Below, one piece after another: positions 48,992 through 59,364 of a stretch of 64,000 nucleotides of DNA. The notes below the pieces were generated by a model. The model ran no database searches. It had not been told where the DNA came from and saw only the letters and a list, made by a program, of their open reading frames with translations. The position numbers and the translations under genes are program-made. How positions within the stretch are numbered: the stretch's first letter is position 1; each line of letters begins with the position of its first letter. This DNA is from Pseudomonadota bacterium (lineage in GTDB: Bacteria; Pseudomonadota; Gammaproteobacteria; Halothiobacillales; Halothiobacillaceae), in NCBI GenBank assembly GCA_021801265.1, contig JAJYYE010000002.1, positions 62,001-126,000 on the forward strand. The letters are read 5' to 3'.

Positions 48992-49783
48992 TTAGCGAGT
49001 AATTCCACGTTCGCTTGAACGAATAAAATCGAGCATCTGCTGCAAAGCAGGCTCAGTTTCTGCTGCCTGCTCGAACTCAGCCCACATCATATCGTCACCC
49101 TGCTTTTTAACCAGCTGCCGGAAGCAACGATTAAGCAAGGCAATCGTTTCAACGGAAAAATTGCGACGCTTAAGCCCTTCTTTATTCAAACCAATTGAAC
49201 GTGCGCGCGCACCATCCGCCATCACAAAAGGGGGGACGTCTTTCGATAGCTTGCTGAATCCCCCAATAAAGGCGTGCGCACCAATTCGGCAAAATTGATG
49301 GGCCACAGCAAATCCACCCAAAATTGCGTAATCCCCAACCGTGACATGCCCCGCAAGGGATGCCGCGTTTGCAAGAATGACATAATCACCAATGTGACAA
49401 TCGTGCGCAATATGTGCATAGGCCATAACGAGGGTATCTGAACCGATATGGGTGGTACCCCCCCCCCCCTCCGTACCCCGATGAATAGAGGAAAATTCAC
49501 GAATCTGATTACGATCACCGATCTCAAGGATCGAATACTCTCCATGAAACTTGAGATCCTGCGGAATTTCACCCAGCACCACATGCGAAAAAATATGATT
49601 TTCTTGCCCGATCCGGCAAGGGCCTTTGATCACAGAATGACTGTCAATCCGGGTATTTGCCGCAATCTCTACGGCACCCTCAATCACCACGAATGGCCCT
49701 ACCCGCACGGAAGGATCAAGTGTCGCTTCTGGGGAAATAATGGCCGTTGGGTGGATCACGCCGACACTTCCTTGGCCACGCAT
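48992..49783 (-). CDS. lpxA: UDP-N-acetylglucosamine acyltransferase
   Basis: Left-handed beta-helix hexapeptides; IHRGTEGGGGTTHIGSDTLVMAYAHIAHDCHIGDYV. True start may be near 49765. Confidence 0.96.
   Translation of the reverse strand: MRGQGSVGVIHPTAIISPEATLDPSVRVGPFVVIEGAVEIAANTRIDSHSVIKGPCRIGQENHIFSHVVLGEIPQDLKFHGEYSILEIGDRNQIREFSSIHRGTEGGGGTTHIGSDTLVMAYAHIAHDCHIGDYVILANAASLAGHVTVGDYAILGGFAVAHQFCRIGAHAFIGGFSKLSKDVPPFVMADGARARSIGLNKEGLKRRNFSVETIALLNRCFRQLVKKQGDDMMWAEFEQAAETEPALQQMLDFIRSSERGITR
49458..49469. repeat. Homopolymer C12/G12 tract inside lpxA
   Basis: GGTGGTA-CCCCCCCCCCCC-TCCGTACC; encodes the Gly run of EGGGGTTH. Confidence 0.9.
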
Positions 49784-50214
49784 TTGATCAATGCCTTGGC
49801 CGCCAATTCGTCACCCACATGCGCTTCACACTGGAATATACCCATGCCCCGCACGAGCCGCTTAAGCTCTACACGAATCATGAGTTGATCACCCGGTTCA
49901 ACAACCCGCCGGAAAGAGACATCGTCCAGCCCCACCAGCATGTATAAAGAATCCGGATTGGGCACCCCCCCTTGGCTACTAAAAGCCAGAATACCCGTGG
50001 CCTGCGCCATCGCTTCAGTAATCAAAACACCCGGCATAATGGGACGCACGGGAAAATGCCCTTGGAAAAAGGGCTCATTAAACGTCACATTCTTGAGGGC
50101 AACCAAATATTCATTTGGGGACCAGTCAATGACCCGGTCAATCAGTAAAAAAGGGTATCGATGGGGCAAGAGATTCATAATATCTTGAATCATAATTGTA
50201 TTTTTTGCAGTCAC
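49756..50214 (-). CDS. fabZ: 3-hydroxyacyl-ACP dehydratase
   Basis: IMNLLPHRYPFLLIDRV; FQGHFPVRPIMPGVLITEAMAQ. Confidence 0.97.
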   Translation of the reverse strand: MTAKNTIMIQDIMNLLPHRYPFLLIDRVIDWSPNEYLVALKNVTFNEPFFQGHFPVRPIMPGVLITEAMAQATGILAFSSQGGVPNPDSLYMLVGLDDVSFRRVVEPGDQLMIRVELKRLVRGMGIFQCEAHVGDELAAKALIKCVAKEVSA

Positions 50215-51278
50215 AAAACTTCCTCATTCGGATTTTGGAAGGCATTAAGACGAAGCTCTAAAGCCTGAACTCGATGCGCTATTCGATCAAGTTGTTTAAA
50301 TCGAGCGGCATTTTTATGCCAGCGTTCATTGGTATCGAGCGGTGTTCCCGCAGAATAAACACCCGCTTGAGAAATCGAACGCGTCACCATCGACATGCCC
50401 GTCACGTGCACACCATCTGCAAGCGTTAAATGCCCCGCAAGGCCCACACCACCACCCAAAGTACAGTGCTTTCCAACGACACTGGAACCTGCCAAACCGG
50501 CGCAGCCGGCAACCGCCGAGTGTTCGCCTATTTCTACGTTGTGCGCGATTTGAATGAGATTGTCTAACTTAACCCCATTCGCAATCCGTGTATCATCCAA
50601 GGCACCCCGATCAATCGTGGTATTGGCGCCAATATCGACATCATCGCCGATAATGACTCGCCCCAATTGCGGCACCCTGCGCCATCTACCCTGATCATTG
50701 GCCAAACCAAATCCATCGGAACCAATAACGACACCGGGTTGAATCAAGCAGCGTGCGCCGATTTCACAGTCATCCAGAACAGTCACTCGTGCAACCAATT
50801 CGGTATCCTCACCGATATGGACATTTTGTCCCAAAATTGTTCCTGTACCGACGACAGCACCCGCAGAAATCAGACAATTCGCACCAATGACCGCCAATGG
50901 GCCGATAACCACATTGGGGGCTAGTTTAACGGTGGGGTGAATAACTGCTGAGGCATCAACCCCAGAATATGCGTTCTGGCGGGGGTACATCCATTCCACA
51001 ATATCAATGAAAGCAAGCTGAGGGCTGGGAACGCAGATTAAAGTTGCCTGCTCAGGCATTAAACTGATGTCTGCAGTCCGACACAAAATCGTACCCGCTT
51101 GACTCTGCTGGGGATTCACCCCCCGTCGAGGGCCGCTGAAATAGGCTAAGTCACGTGAAGTAGCAGAACCCAGTGAGGCCACACTGAGCACGCGACGCTC
51201 TGCGGAACCGAGCAGCGATGCGGACACATGGTCAGCAATTTCTGCGGCGGACAACCCATTGCGGGGGTTAATCTGCAT
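50211..51278 (-). CDS. lpxD: UDP-3-O-(3-hydroxyacyl)glucosamine N-acyltransferase
   Basis: Hexapeptide repeats; RRVPQLGRVIIGDDVDIGANTTIDRGALDDT. Confidence 0.96.
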   Translation of the reverse strand: MQINPRNGLSAAEIADHVSASLLGSAERRVLSVASLGSATSRDLAYFSGPRRGVNPQQSQAGTILCRTADISLMPEQATLICVPSPQLAFIDIVEWMYPRQNAYSGVDASAVIHPTVKLAPNVVIGPLAVIGANCLISAGAVVGTGTILGQNVHIGEDTELVARVTVLDDCEIGARCLIQPGVVIGSDGFGLANDQGRWRRVPQLGRVIIGDDVDIGANTTIDRGALDDTRIANGVKLDNLIQIAHNVEIGEHSAVAGCAGLAGSSVVGKHCTLGGGVGLAGHLTLADGVHVTGMSMVTRSISQAGVYSAGTPLDTNERWHKNAARFKQLDRIAHRVQALELRLNAFQNPNEEVL

Positions 51279-51315
51279 TCAGTCATCCAATAAGTGATTA
51301 TGGAAAAATAAGCTG

Positions 51316-51864
51316 CTACTTACCGCTTTTCGCATCCTGTTGAAGTTTTGCCAGAACTTCATTGGTAATATCAACTTGTGGCGCGGCATAAACAACACCT
51401 TCTGCCAAAACCAAATCATAACCACTTGATTTCGCCACATCTTTAATCGCACTCAGAACGACACGTTGTAACTTACCCAACTCTTCATTTTTGCGCAGAT
51501 TCAGATCATCACGGAAGTTACTCTGCATGCGCTGCAAATCACGCAGTTGACGATTAAGTTCCTGCTCTTGTTTGGAACGATCGCCATCGCTCATGGTGAC
51601 GCCATCACGATTCAATTTGGTTTCCAAACTTTGAGCGGCCTGCTGCGCATCCCGAATTTCTTTCTCACGCGGAGCAAATTCTTTTTCCAGTTTCTTCTTG
51701 GCAATATCTGCCTGAGGCGCTTGCTCCAATAAGGTGGATGAATTAACAAATGCAATCTTGATTTCGGCGGCCTGAACAGATGCTGCGGAAAAAAGGGCAA
51801 ACAAGGAAACAAACAGTAATGCAATGCGATTCACGCAAATTCTCCCAAAACAATTAAAAGCCAA
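51316..51864 (-). CDS. skp: OmpH/Skp family periplasmic chaperone
   Basis: Signal peptide, coiled coil, located between bamA and lpxD. Confidence 0.92.
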   Translation of the reverse strand: MAFNCFGRICVNRIALLFVSLFALFSAASVQAAEIKIAFVNSSTLLEQAPQADIAKKKLEKEFAPREKEIRDAQQAAQSLETKLNRDGVTMSDGDRSKQEQELNRQLRDLQRMQSNFRDDLNLRKNEELGKLQRVVLSAIKDVAKSSGYDLVLAEGVVYAAPQVDITNEVLAKLQQDAKSGK

Positions 51865-51956
51865 ATGATCTGCTCGTGCTACGAATTATACCGATCCGCA
51901 TTATGTCACAGTGTTCTTGAAAGGTGCTGCAACGATGCTGAAATCCTCATGGCTAC

Positions 51957-54344
51957 CTAGAAACTGGTCCCCACAGTAAACTGGAACACTTGGGTCAGGT
52001 CACCGGGTTTATTATTCAGCGGCTTGGCGACACTAAATACTAACGGGCCCACCGGTGATATCCAGTTAAATCCAACACCGACAGATTGGCGCAACCCTTG
52101 CGCACTGAAATTACTGTAACTGTTGTACACGTTACCCACATCCCAGAATAACGAGAGCCGGACAGAGTTGGCTTGACTGGTCAAGAACGGCAAGGGCGTG
52201 ATCAATTCCAACCCGCCTGCCGTCAGGAAAGTCCCACCCATCGGATCACCATTGGAATCTCTTGGCCCCAGTGAATAATCCTGGAAACCGCGCACGGATT
52301 GAATGCCACCGCTGTAATAGTTCAGGAAGGGCGGCACACCGTTGTAATACTGACTTACTCCGCCATAAGTCGATTGAGTATTACCGTAGGCTTTAACCAT
52401 GCCCACTTGACCATGCGCCGAGAGCGTAGAATCCGACCAAAGGGGCAAATAAATGCGGCCTTTGTAATCACCCTTGTAATAAAGGAGCTGGCTACCCGGA
52501 ACGACCATTGTCGCGGAGACACTTTGCAAAATACCCGATGTCGGGAAAACCGCTTTATTGCGCGTATCATACCGCAAGGTGGGAATCACACTCAGCGTCA
52601 AGAAACTCTTGCCATCGAAACCAGGACCTGCCAGATCATAACCGTTGGCGCCTAGTGGCGTTATGGGATATGTCCCCGTAGGCACGACAGGAACGCCCGT
52701 AATCCAGCTCGGCGAGTAGTTGGTTGATTTGATTTTTTGTTCCTGGGCCTGGAACGCGATTGAACCATAGGTATTTTCAGATAACGGCACACCAAAGCTG
52801 ATATTCCCGCCATAAGAGTCAACCAGATATTTAGAAAGCGACAACGCCGCCGCGTTTTGGCGGGAGTAGAACAAGCCAAAACCCTGGCTGACCCCATCCA
52901 CCGTAAAATAGGGGTTGTTGTAATTGAACTGAATACCCGTTTGGTATGAGCTGCGCTGCATATTAATGCCCACAGATTTACCTGATCCGAGGAAATTAGA
53001 CTGATTTAAGCCCAAGTTGAATAATACCCCTTCGGACTGTGAGTAACCCACACCTGCGGTGAATGAACCCGAGAGTTGTTCGGTAATGTCATAATCGACA
53101 TCCACTTGATCGGCCACACCGGGAATGGGTTTAACATTTTGGTCAACCTTTTGAACCGAAGGCAAGCGTTGCAAACGCTCCTTGGATCGATCCAGCTTGT
53201 CTGCAGCATACCAACTGCCTTCCATCTGCCGCATTTCGCGCCGATACACGTCTTCATTGGTATTAAAATTACCGGTGAATTCGACATGACGCACCGTCAC
53301 CCGATCACCCGGCTGAATATTAAAATCCACCGCAACCGTTTTATTTGTTTCATCAATTTTGGGCAGCGGCTGAACTTTTGCCAGCGCGTAGCCATCGTTG
53401 CCTAACCGTTTGGAAATTGCATCTGAGGTGTCGATAATTTCTTTACGATTGAAATACTGGTCTTTCTTAACGTGATCAAGCTGAGTCAGTGTGGCTTGAT
53501 CCAACAGCAGATTACCGGAAAAAGTCACATCACTGACTTTATAGCGTGGACCTTCACTCACATTGATCACCACATCAATTTGCTTACGATCTGGGGTAAT
53601 GGTGACCTGTGAGGATTCAACTGCAAATTTCAAATAGCCGCGATTTAAATAAAATGAGCGCAAACCTTCCAGATCCGCAGCCATCTTTTCCTTGGAATAC
53701 TGGTCAGCACTTGACCAAAACTCCCACCAGGAAGTGGGGTGCATGCTCAACTGCCCCAACAACTCGGACTCTGAAAAATCATGGTTTCCAACAATCCGAA
53801 CTTGTCGAATGCTGGCCGGTTTGCCTTCATAGATATCAATGGATACAAATACCCGATTGTCATCCAACGGTTTGACGCTGGTTTCAATCTGCACACCGTA
53901 TTGTCCGAGGCTGTAATACACTCGCTGCAATTCGGTTTTCATTTTATCCAGTGCCTGTGGATCAAGGACATGCCCTTGACTTAAGCCAATATCTTTCAGT
54001 GCCTTTTGCAGCTTTTCGGTTTCTACTTTTTTGTTGCCTTTGACTTCGATTGCGGAGATTGTTGGGCGCTCCTTAACCTGGATCATCAGGACATTGCCGA
54101 CCTGGCCCACATTCACATTGCTAAAAAAACCCGTTTTATAGAGTGCGTCAATGACCTGCGTACTATCTTCGGCCGTGAAGTTTTCACCCACTTTATAGGG
54201 CACATAGGTAAAAATAGTGCTCGGCGTGACGGTTCTTAGCCCTTCGACCTTAATATCCGAAATCACGAAGGCATTGGCCAGTGCAGGGATCAAAAGAAGC
54301 ACACCCGCGATGGGCGCCACAAGAAAGCGAGTGAATGAAGTCAT
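51957..54344 (-). CDS. bamA: Outer membrane protein assembly factor BamA
   Basis: Five POTRA-like domains plus Omp85 barrel, QSVRGFQDYSLGPRD; C-terminal F. Confidence 0.97.
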   Translation of the reverse strand: MTSFTRFLVAPIAGVLLLIPALANAFVISDIKVEGLRTVTPSTIFTYVPYKVGENFTAEDSTQVIDALYKTGFFSNVNVGQVGNVLMIQVKERPTISAIEVKGNKKVETEKLQKALKDIGLSQGHVLDPQALDKMKTELQRVYYSLGQYGVQIETSVKPLDDNRVFVSIDIYEGKPASIRQVRIVGNHDFSESELLGQLSMHPTSWWEFWSSADQYSKEKMAADLEGLRSFYLNRGYLKFAVESSQVTITPDRKQIDVVINVSEGPRYKVSDVTFSGNLLLDQATLTQLDHVKKDQYFNRKEIIDTSDAISKRLGNDGYALAKVQPLPKIDETNKTVAVDFNIQPGDRVTVRHVEFTGNFNTNEDVYRREMRQMEGSWYAADKLDRSKERLQRLPSVQKVDQNVKPIPGVADQVDVDYDITEQLSGSFTAGVGYSQSEGVLFNLGLNQSNFLGSGKSVGINMQRSSYQTGIQFNYNNPYFTVDGVSQGFGLFYSRQNAAALSLSKYLVDSYGGNISFGVPLSENTYGSIAFQAQEQKIKSTNYSPSWITGVPVVPTGTYPITPLGANGYDLAGPGFDGKSFLTLSVIPTLRYDTRNKAVFPTSGILQSVSATMVVPGSQLLYYKGDYKGRIYLPLWSDSTLSAHGQVGMVKAYGNTQSTYGGVSQYYNGVPPFLNYYSGGIQSVRGFQDYSLGPRDSNGDPMGGTFLTAGGLELITPLPFLTSQANSVRLSLFWDVGNVYNSYSNFSAQGLRQSVGVGFNWISPVGPLVFSVAKPLNNKPGDLTQVFQFTVGTSF

Positions 54345-54483
54345 GCTTAAAGTCGTATCCCAAAGATCGGCTAAAGATTAATAAAACTGCCTAAGGCTTG
54401 CAGCCATCGGGGCTTGAAATAACATCACGTTCAACCATCGGTTGGACTAATCCGTAAATTGGCTCTATTGTCGCTGAGTATGC

Positions 54484-55896
54484 CTAGTGCAGCAACCGTG
54501 ACATGTCATTATAAAAAGCAATCGCCATTAAGCTCACGAGAAAAAAGAGCCCCAGCTTGGTCGCAAACGCCTCCATCGCGGCTTCTGCCGGCTTACCGCG
54601 GATCGCTTCGATGACATACATCACCAGATGACCGCCATCCAATAACGGCACGGGCAAGAGGTTCATAATCGCCAACGACAGGCTGACCAGAGCCAAAAAC
54701 CCAAGAAAGGTCGAAAAACCAATAATGAGGCTTTGCCCTGCAAATTCAGCAATCGCAACCGGGCCGGAGAGATTGGATAAACTGGCTTGCCCCGTGAGTA
54801 GTCCGCCAAAAACGCTCAAGGTCAACGTGGTCATTGACCAACTGCGCGAAGCCGCCATGGAAAGTGCCGTTAAGGGGGCATAGCGATCGAGTACCAACAA
54901 ATGCACCCCATCTTGCTTGGCCTGCACAATGGCGGCAGGGACTAAACCCAATTGCGCACCCATTCGGCCAATGGTGCGTATTTGACCATCAGCTAATTTT
55001 TGAGTTTCGGTTTTCGGGGTGACTTCAATAACATCCGTGGATTGCCCCCTTTGCACGGTTAAACGCACCGGTACGCCTGCCGAATGTTCGATCTGCTCAA
55101 TCAAATTCCACGGATCACGATAAGACGCCCCGTTGATTTTCAGAATCACGTCGCCCTTTTTGAGACCGGCCATTTCTGCTGGACTATGCGGCAATACGGT
55201 GTGAATCAGCGCATCCCCAGGCGGCGACCAGAGCGTGAAGCCAATCGCTTTCAAAACATCTCGTGACGAATTTGACGGATTTCCTGCAAGAGGTTTGAGT
55301 CGAGTCAAATCCAGTGTGCCCTCGCTCACCGCACCCCGATGTTCGTATTCAATGGGCACTTTAGCTGAATCCACGCCGCCTTCCAGCACGGCAAGACGCA
55401 AGTCAGCCAGACTGTGAATCACTTGATTGCCGACTCGGGTAATCACATCGCCGTCGCGCACGCCGCTCTGGGCTAACAACGAACCCGGGGCAAGTACGCC
55501 GGCCTTGGGCAACACGCCCTGCACCCCAACCATGAACATCAGCATCCATAAAGCCAAGGCCAATAAAAAGTTCGCAACGGGCCCGGCGAGTACAATCAGA
55601 AAACGCTTCCAAACGGGTTGGTTATTAAAAGCACGGTGTTGTTCGGCAGGATCAACCGGCCCCTCGCGCTCATCAAGCATTTTGACGTACCCGCCCAAGG
55701 GGAGCATAGCAATGCGATACTCAATGGCATCTGGCCCTCGGCGGGTTGACCAGATGGCCTTGCCAAACCCAAGCGAATAGGTCAATACTTTGACGCCCAG
55801 TTTACGCGCCACCCAAAAGTGGCCGAATTCATGGAACGCGACCAGTACGGCAATCGTGATCAGAAATCCCAATAAACTCATTAAGACAGTCATCAT
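54484..55896 (-). CDS. rseP: RIP metalloprotease RseP
   Basis: HEFGHFWVARKLGV; two PDZ domains; LLPVPLLDGGHLVMY. Confidence 0.96.
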   Translation of the reverse strand: MMTVLMSLLGFLITIAVLVAFHEFGHFWVARKLGVKVLTYSLGFGKAIWSTRRGPDAIEYRIAMLPLGGYVKMLDEREGPVDPAEQHRAFNNQPVWKRFLIVLAGPVANFLLALALWMLMFMVGVQGVLPKAGVLAPGSLLAQSGVRDGDVITRVGNQVIHSLADLRLAVLEGGVDSAKVPIEYEHRGAVSEGTLDLTRLKPLAGNPSNSSRDVLKAIGFTLWSPPGDALIHTVLPHSPAEMAGLKKGDVILKINGASYRDPWNLIEQIEHSAGVPVRLTVQRGQSTDVIEVTPKTETQKLADGQIRTIGRMGAQLGLVPAAIVQAKQDGVHLLVLDRYAPLTALSMAASRSWSMTTLTLSVFGGLLTGQASLSNLSGPVAIAEFAGQSLIIGFSTFLGFLALVSLSLAIMNLLPVPLLDGGHLVMYVIEAIRGKPAEAAMEAFATKLGLFFLVSLMAIAFYNDMSRLLH

Positions 55897-57128
55897 GCTC
55901 GGTGTTCCATTGTGGGTACTTTAGTCAGCGTTTGCGCGGCGATTCCAACCAAAATTGATTGCGCCCGCTGCCGAGCCCAAGCATCTTTGACCAAAACCTC
56001 TTCAATAGACTCGGGCGCGACCGTCCCAGTTCCCGCTAAAGCCGCATCTAAAGTGGCTTCAATGACATGGGGTATTTGTTTAAATCTCAAGCGATGGTCT
56101 AAAAAGGCTGCCACCGCAATTTCATTGGCCGCATTGATTACCAAGGGCGCAATACCACCCTGCTCAATCGCATCAAATGCCAGTCGCAAACACGGGAAGC
56201 GCTGCAGATCGGGCGCTTCAAAATGCAGCCCGGTTACCGCACACAAGTCCAACGGTGCCACTCCGGAATCAATCCGTTCAGGCCATGCCAGCGCATGCGC
56301 TATGGGCGTGCGCATATCGGGTCTACCCAATTGGGCAAGCACCGACCCATCGACAAACTGCACCATCGAATGAATCACGGACTCAGGATGTACCACCACA
56401 TCAATGCGGGTGGGCGGCATTGCGAACAGCCAAGCCGCTTCAATCACTTCCAGGCCTTTGTTCATCATGGTGGCGGAATCGACCGATATTTTTCGCCCCA
56501 TCACCCAGTTGGGGTGGCGACACGCATCCTGCGGCGTAATGCCGTCAAATTGATCCAGCGGCAACGTCCGAAACGGACCGCCCGATGCCGTGAGGATTAA
56601 TTTTTGTACCGCTTGCGGCGCAGGGATGCCCGTTGGCAGACATTGAAAAATAGCATTGTGTTCACTGTCGATGGGAAGAATCATCGCGCCGGATGCGATT
56701 GCCGCTGACATCATTAATTGCCCCGCAGCAACGAGGGATTCCTTATTCGCCAGCAAAACTTGCTTACCCGCGCGCACAGCCGCCCAGGTTGACGCCAAAC
56801 CCGCCACACCGACAATGGCCGCCACCACACAATCCACAGCATGATCAGCGGCCAGGGCGGCGAGCGCTACGGGGTCATCAACTACCTCAGGGTGACGGGT
56901 TTTATCCGATATTTCTGATTTAATCCGGGCTCGGAGCACGGCGGCGGACTGTGGATCGGCCACACCCACCTTGCGGGGAGAAAATTCCGCAATTTGCGCC
57001 CAAAGAACATCAATCTGCGAGTGTGCGACCAGCGTTTCAACCCGATAACGCGAAGGATGTAGTTTAATCACCGCCAAGGTATTGATGCCAATACTGCCGG
57101 TAGAACCAAAAATTGCGATAGATTTCAC
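55893..57128 (-). CDS. dxr: 1-deoxy-D-xylulose-5-phosphate reductoisomerase
   Basis: SIAIFGSTGSIGINTLAV; LANKESLVAAG; ORF to 57158. Confidence 0.97.
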   Translation of the reverse strand: MKSIAIFGSTGSIGINTLAVIKLHPSRYRVETLVAHSQIDVLWAQIAEFSPRKVGVADPQSAAVLRARIKSEISDKTRHPEVVDDPVALAALAADHAVDCVVAAIVGVAGLASTWAAVRAGKQVLLANKESLVAAGQLMMSAAIASGAMILPIDSEHNAIFQCLPTGIPAPQAVQKLILTASGGPFRTLPLDQFDGITPQDACRHPNWVMGRKISVDSATMMNKGLEVIEAAWLFAMPPTRIDVVVHPESVIHSMVQFVDGSVLAQLGRPDMRTPIAHALAWPERIDSGVAPLDLCAVTGLHFEAPDLQRFPCLRLAFDAIEQGGIAPLVINAANEIAVAAFLDHRLRFKQIPHVIEATLDAALAGTGTVAPESIEEVLVKDAWARQRAQSILVGIAAQTLTKVPTMEHRA

Positions 57129-57147
57129 GGGAATGCGCCCTTGAGCA

Positions 57148-58005
57148 TCAGCCGGCAATCAACAAATGCATCTGAGCCAATGCCAACAACCAGATAGGCA
57201 TCGCGGCCAGTTGACCATCAAGACGATCCAGCAATCCGCCATGCCCGGGCAGCAACTGGCCGCTATCCTTCACACCGGCTTCCCGCTTCAACCGAGATTC
57301 TTCCAAATCACCCGCAACGGAAAATAAGGCGACGAGCATGCTCCAGAGCGCCAGTTCCCAAGAAGGCACACCGGAAAACAAGGGCAGCACAACACCTATT
57401 GCTGCCAAAATACCCACGCCCACCAGTCCACCCACCAAACCTTCCAAGGTTTTACCGGGGCTCAATGCGGGAGCCAGTTTGTGACGCCCCAAAGCGCGGC
57501 CGACAAAATACGCGAGAGAATCGGCCACGGCCACAATCAGGATACCGAACAGTAACAGCCAGGCGCCTTGCTCAAGTGCGCGGATTTGAACCAAAGCGAA
57601 CCAAAACGCGGGCAGAATGAATAGGCCCAATACCGTTCGCAAACCCGCTGAGCGTGTCACACCCGCCACCTGTCGGCGCTGCCACAAGCCGAACATTAAC
57701 ACCACCCAACCCAGGGTTGCCAGCAAGGCCAGCCCAGCGATTTGGCTACGGGGAAGCAGCAAATACAGTCCGGCACCGAAGAGCGCAACCATGCCCAAAG
57801 CAAGCCATCGGGTGATGTTGCAGGGGCAACTGAGTCGAAACCATTCATATCCAACGCCCAACGTCAGTAAGGCAGTAAAGCCCACAAAAGCCCAAGTTGG
57901 GAAAAGGAAAATGACACACAAGCCAAGAACGGACAACGCCAAACCCGTTATGACCCGGACTTGCGTTGGCGTCATCATCGTGGCCATTGATTCAATGAAA
58001 CTCAT
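57148..58005 (-). CDS. cdsA: Phosphatidate cytidylyltransferase
   Basis: SPGKTLEGLVGG; GDLEESRLKREAGVKDSGQLLPGHGGLLDRLD. Confidence 0.96.
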   Translation of the reverse strand: MSFIESMATMMTPTQVRVITGLALSVLGLCVIFLFPTWAFVGFTALLTLGVGYEWFRLSCPCNITRWLALGMVALFGAGLYLLLPRSQIAGLALLATLGWVVLMFGLWQRRQVAGVTRSAGLRTVLGLFILPAFWFALVQIRALEQGAWLLLFGILIVAVADSLAYFVGRALGRHKLAPALSPGKTLEGLVGGLVGVGILAAIGVVLPLFSGVPSWELALWSMLVALFSVAGDLEESRLKREAGVKDSGQLLPGHGGLLDRLDGQLAAMPIWLLALAQMHLLIAG

Positions 58006-58787
58006 TCTTCAACACCACCAAAGCGACGATTCCGTTCTGAAAACCAGTTCAAGGCTGTCACAAAGTGTTGCTCCGAAAAAGCGGGCCATAAACACGGCGT
58101 AAAATACAATTCGGCGTAAGCGGATTGCCATAATAGAAAATTGCTGATGCGCTGCTCCCCGCCCGTGCGAATAAATAAATCAACAGGGGGGCAGTCCTGG
58201 GTTGCCAGGTTCGCCTCGAAACACTGGCGAACCTGGGCAGAATCATCCAAATTAATCCACCCCTGTTGCGCAGTTCGGGCCATGCGGGTGGCTGCCTGCA
58301 AAATATCCCACTGCCCGCCGTAACTGACGGCAATCAATAGATGCAATCCCTGATTTTGCACCGTTTGTAATTCGGCACGCGCCATTAATTCACAAATTTG
58401 TGATGTTAAGCGTTCGCGCTCACCAATAAACTGCACGCGAATGCCGTTGGCATGCAAATCTTCTATGTCTCGCTCCAGTGCATGCGCAAACAAGTGCATC
58501 AAGGAATCCACCTCGGCTTGTGGTCGAATCCAATTTTCAGAAGAGAATGCAAATAAAGTCAGGACGGGAATATGGGCGCGACGAGCGGATTCGATTAAAC
58601 GCCGCACGGCACGCCGCCCGCGCTGATGGCCGAGACTTCTGGGCAGATGCCGCTCTTTTGCCCAGCGGCCATTGCCATCCATAATCACAGCGACATGCCG
58701 GGGCAGCCGCAACGGGTCGATACGCTCCAATTGAGTCAACCTGGCCGCTTTATCCGGAGATAACCTTGCTACATCATGTTCGTTCAC
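58002..58787 (-). CDS. uppS: Undecaprenyl diphosphate synthase
   Basis: HVAVIMDGNGRWAKER; DLFIRTGGEQRISNFLLWQSAYAELYF. Start placed at GTG to avoid frr overlap. Confidence 0.95.
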   Translation of the reverse strand: MNEHDVARLSPDKAARLTQLERIDPLRLPRHVAVIMDGNGRWAKERHLPRSLGHQRGRRAVRRLIESARRAHIPVLTLFAFSSENWIRPQAEVDSLMHLFAHALERDIEDLHANGIRVQFIGERERLTSQICELMARAELQTVQNQGLHLLIAVSYGGQWDILQAATRMARTAQQGWINLDDSAQVRQCFEANLATQDCPPVDLFIRTGGEQRISNFLLWQSAYAELYFTPCLWPAFSEQHFVTALNWFSERNRRFGGVEE

Positions 58788-58806
58788 GCGCGTTTCAACA
58801 CCGACA

Positions 58807-59364
58807 TTAAACGTCGAGCAGTTCTTTTTCTTTATCCGCCACAATTTTATCAATTTCGCTGACACAACCATCCGTCAACTTTTGAATCAAATCCTGACCC
58901 TTACGCTCTTCATCTTCAGAGATGGTTTTATCTTTGAGCAGGTTTTTGAGGTCGGCATTAGCATCGCGGCGAATATTGCGCACAGCAACTTTGGCATTTT
59001 CACCTTCTGTCCGCACAATTTTACCGAAATCCCGTCGCCGCTCTTCAGTAAGCGCGGGCATTGGCACCCGAATGACCATACCAGAGGTAGAGGGATTCAA
59101 CCCCAAATCGGAGGTCATGATCGCTTTTTCAATTTTGCCCACCATCTCCTTTTCCCACGGCGCGACCGATAGCGTTCGGGCATCTTCCGCCGAGAGTTTC
59201 GCTACTTGCGATAACGGCACCATGCTGCCGAAATAATCGACAGACACATGATCCAAAATACTGACATGCGCACGACCCGTGCGAATTTTGGTGAGCTCGG
59301 ATTTCAGCGCATCGATGCTTTTGTGCATCCGAATGTCACAATCTTTTCTAATATCTTCAATCAT
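58807..59364 (-). CDS. frr: Ribosome recycling factor
   Basis: [30 protein letters not shown]. Confidence 0.97.
   Translation of the reverse strand: MIEDIRKDCDIRMHKSIDALKSELTKIRTGRAHVSILDHVSVDYFGSMVPLSQVAKLSAEDARTLSVAPWEKEMVGKIEKAIMTSDLGLNPSTSGMVIRVPMPALTEERRRDFGKIVRTEGENAKVAVRNIRRDANADLKNLLKDKTISEDEERKGQDLIQKLTDGCVSEIDKIVADKEKELLDV

Noticed and set aside
58787-58871. uppS ORF extending into frr
   Set aside because: N-terminal extension is the frr 3' end read in another frame; GTG at 58787 is the more likely start.
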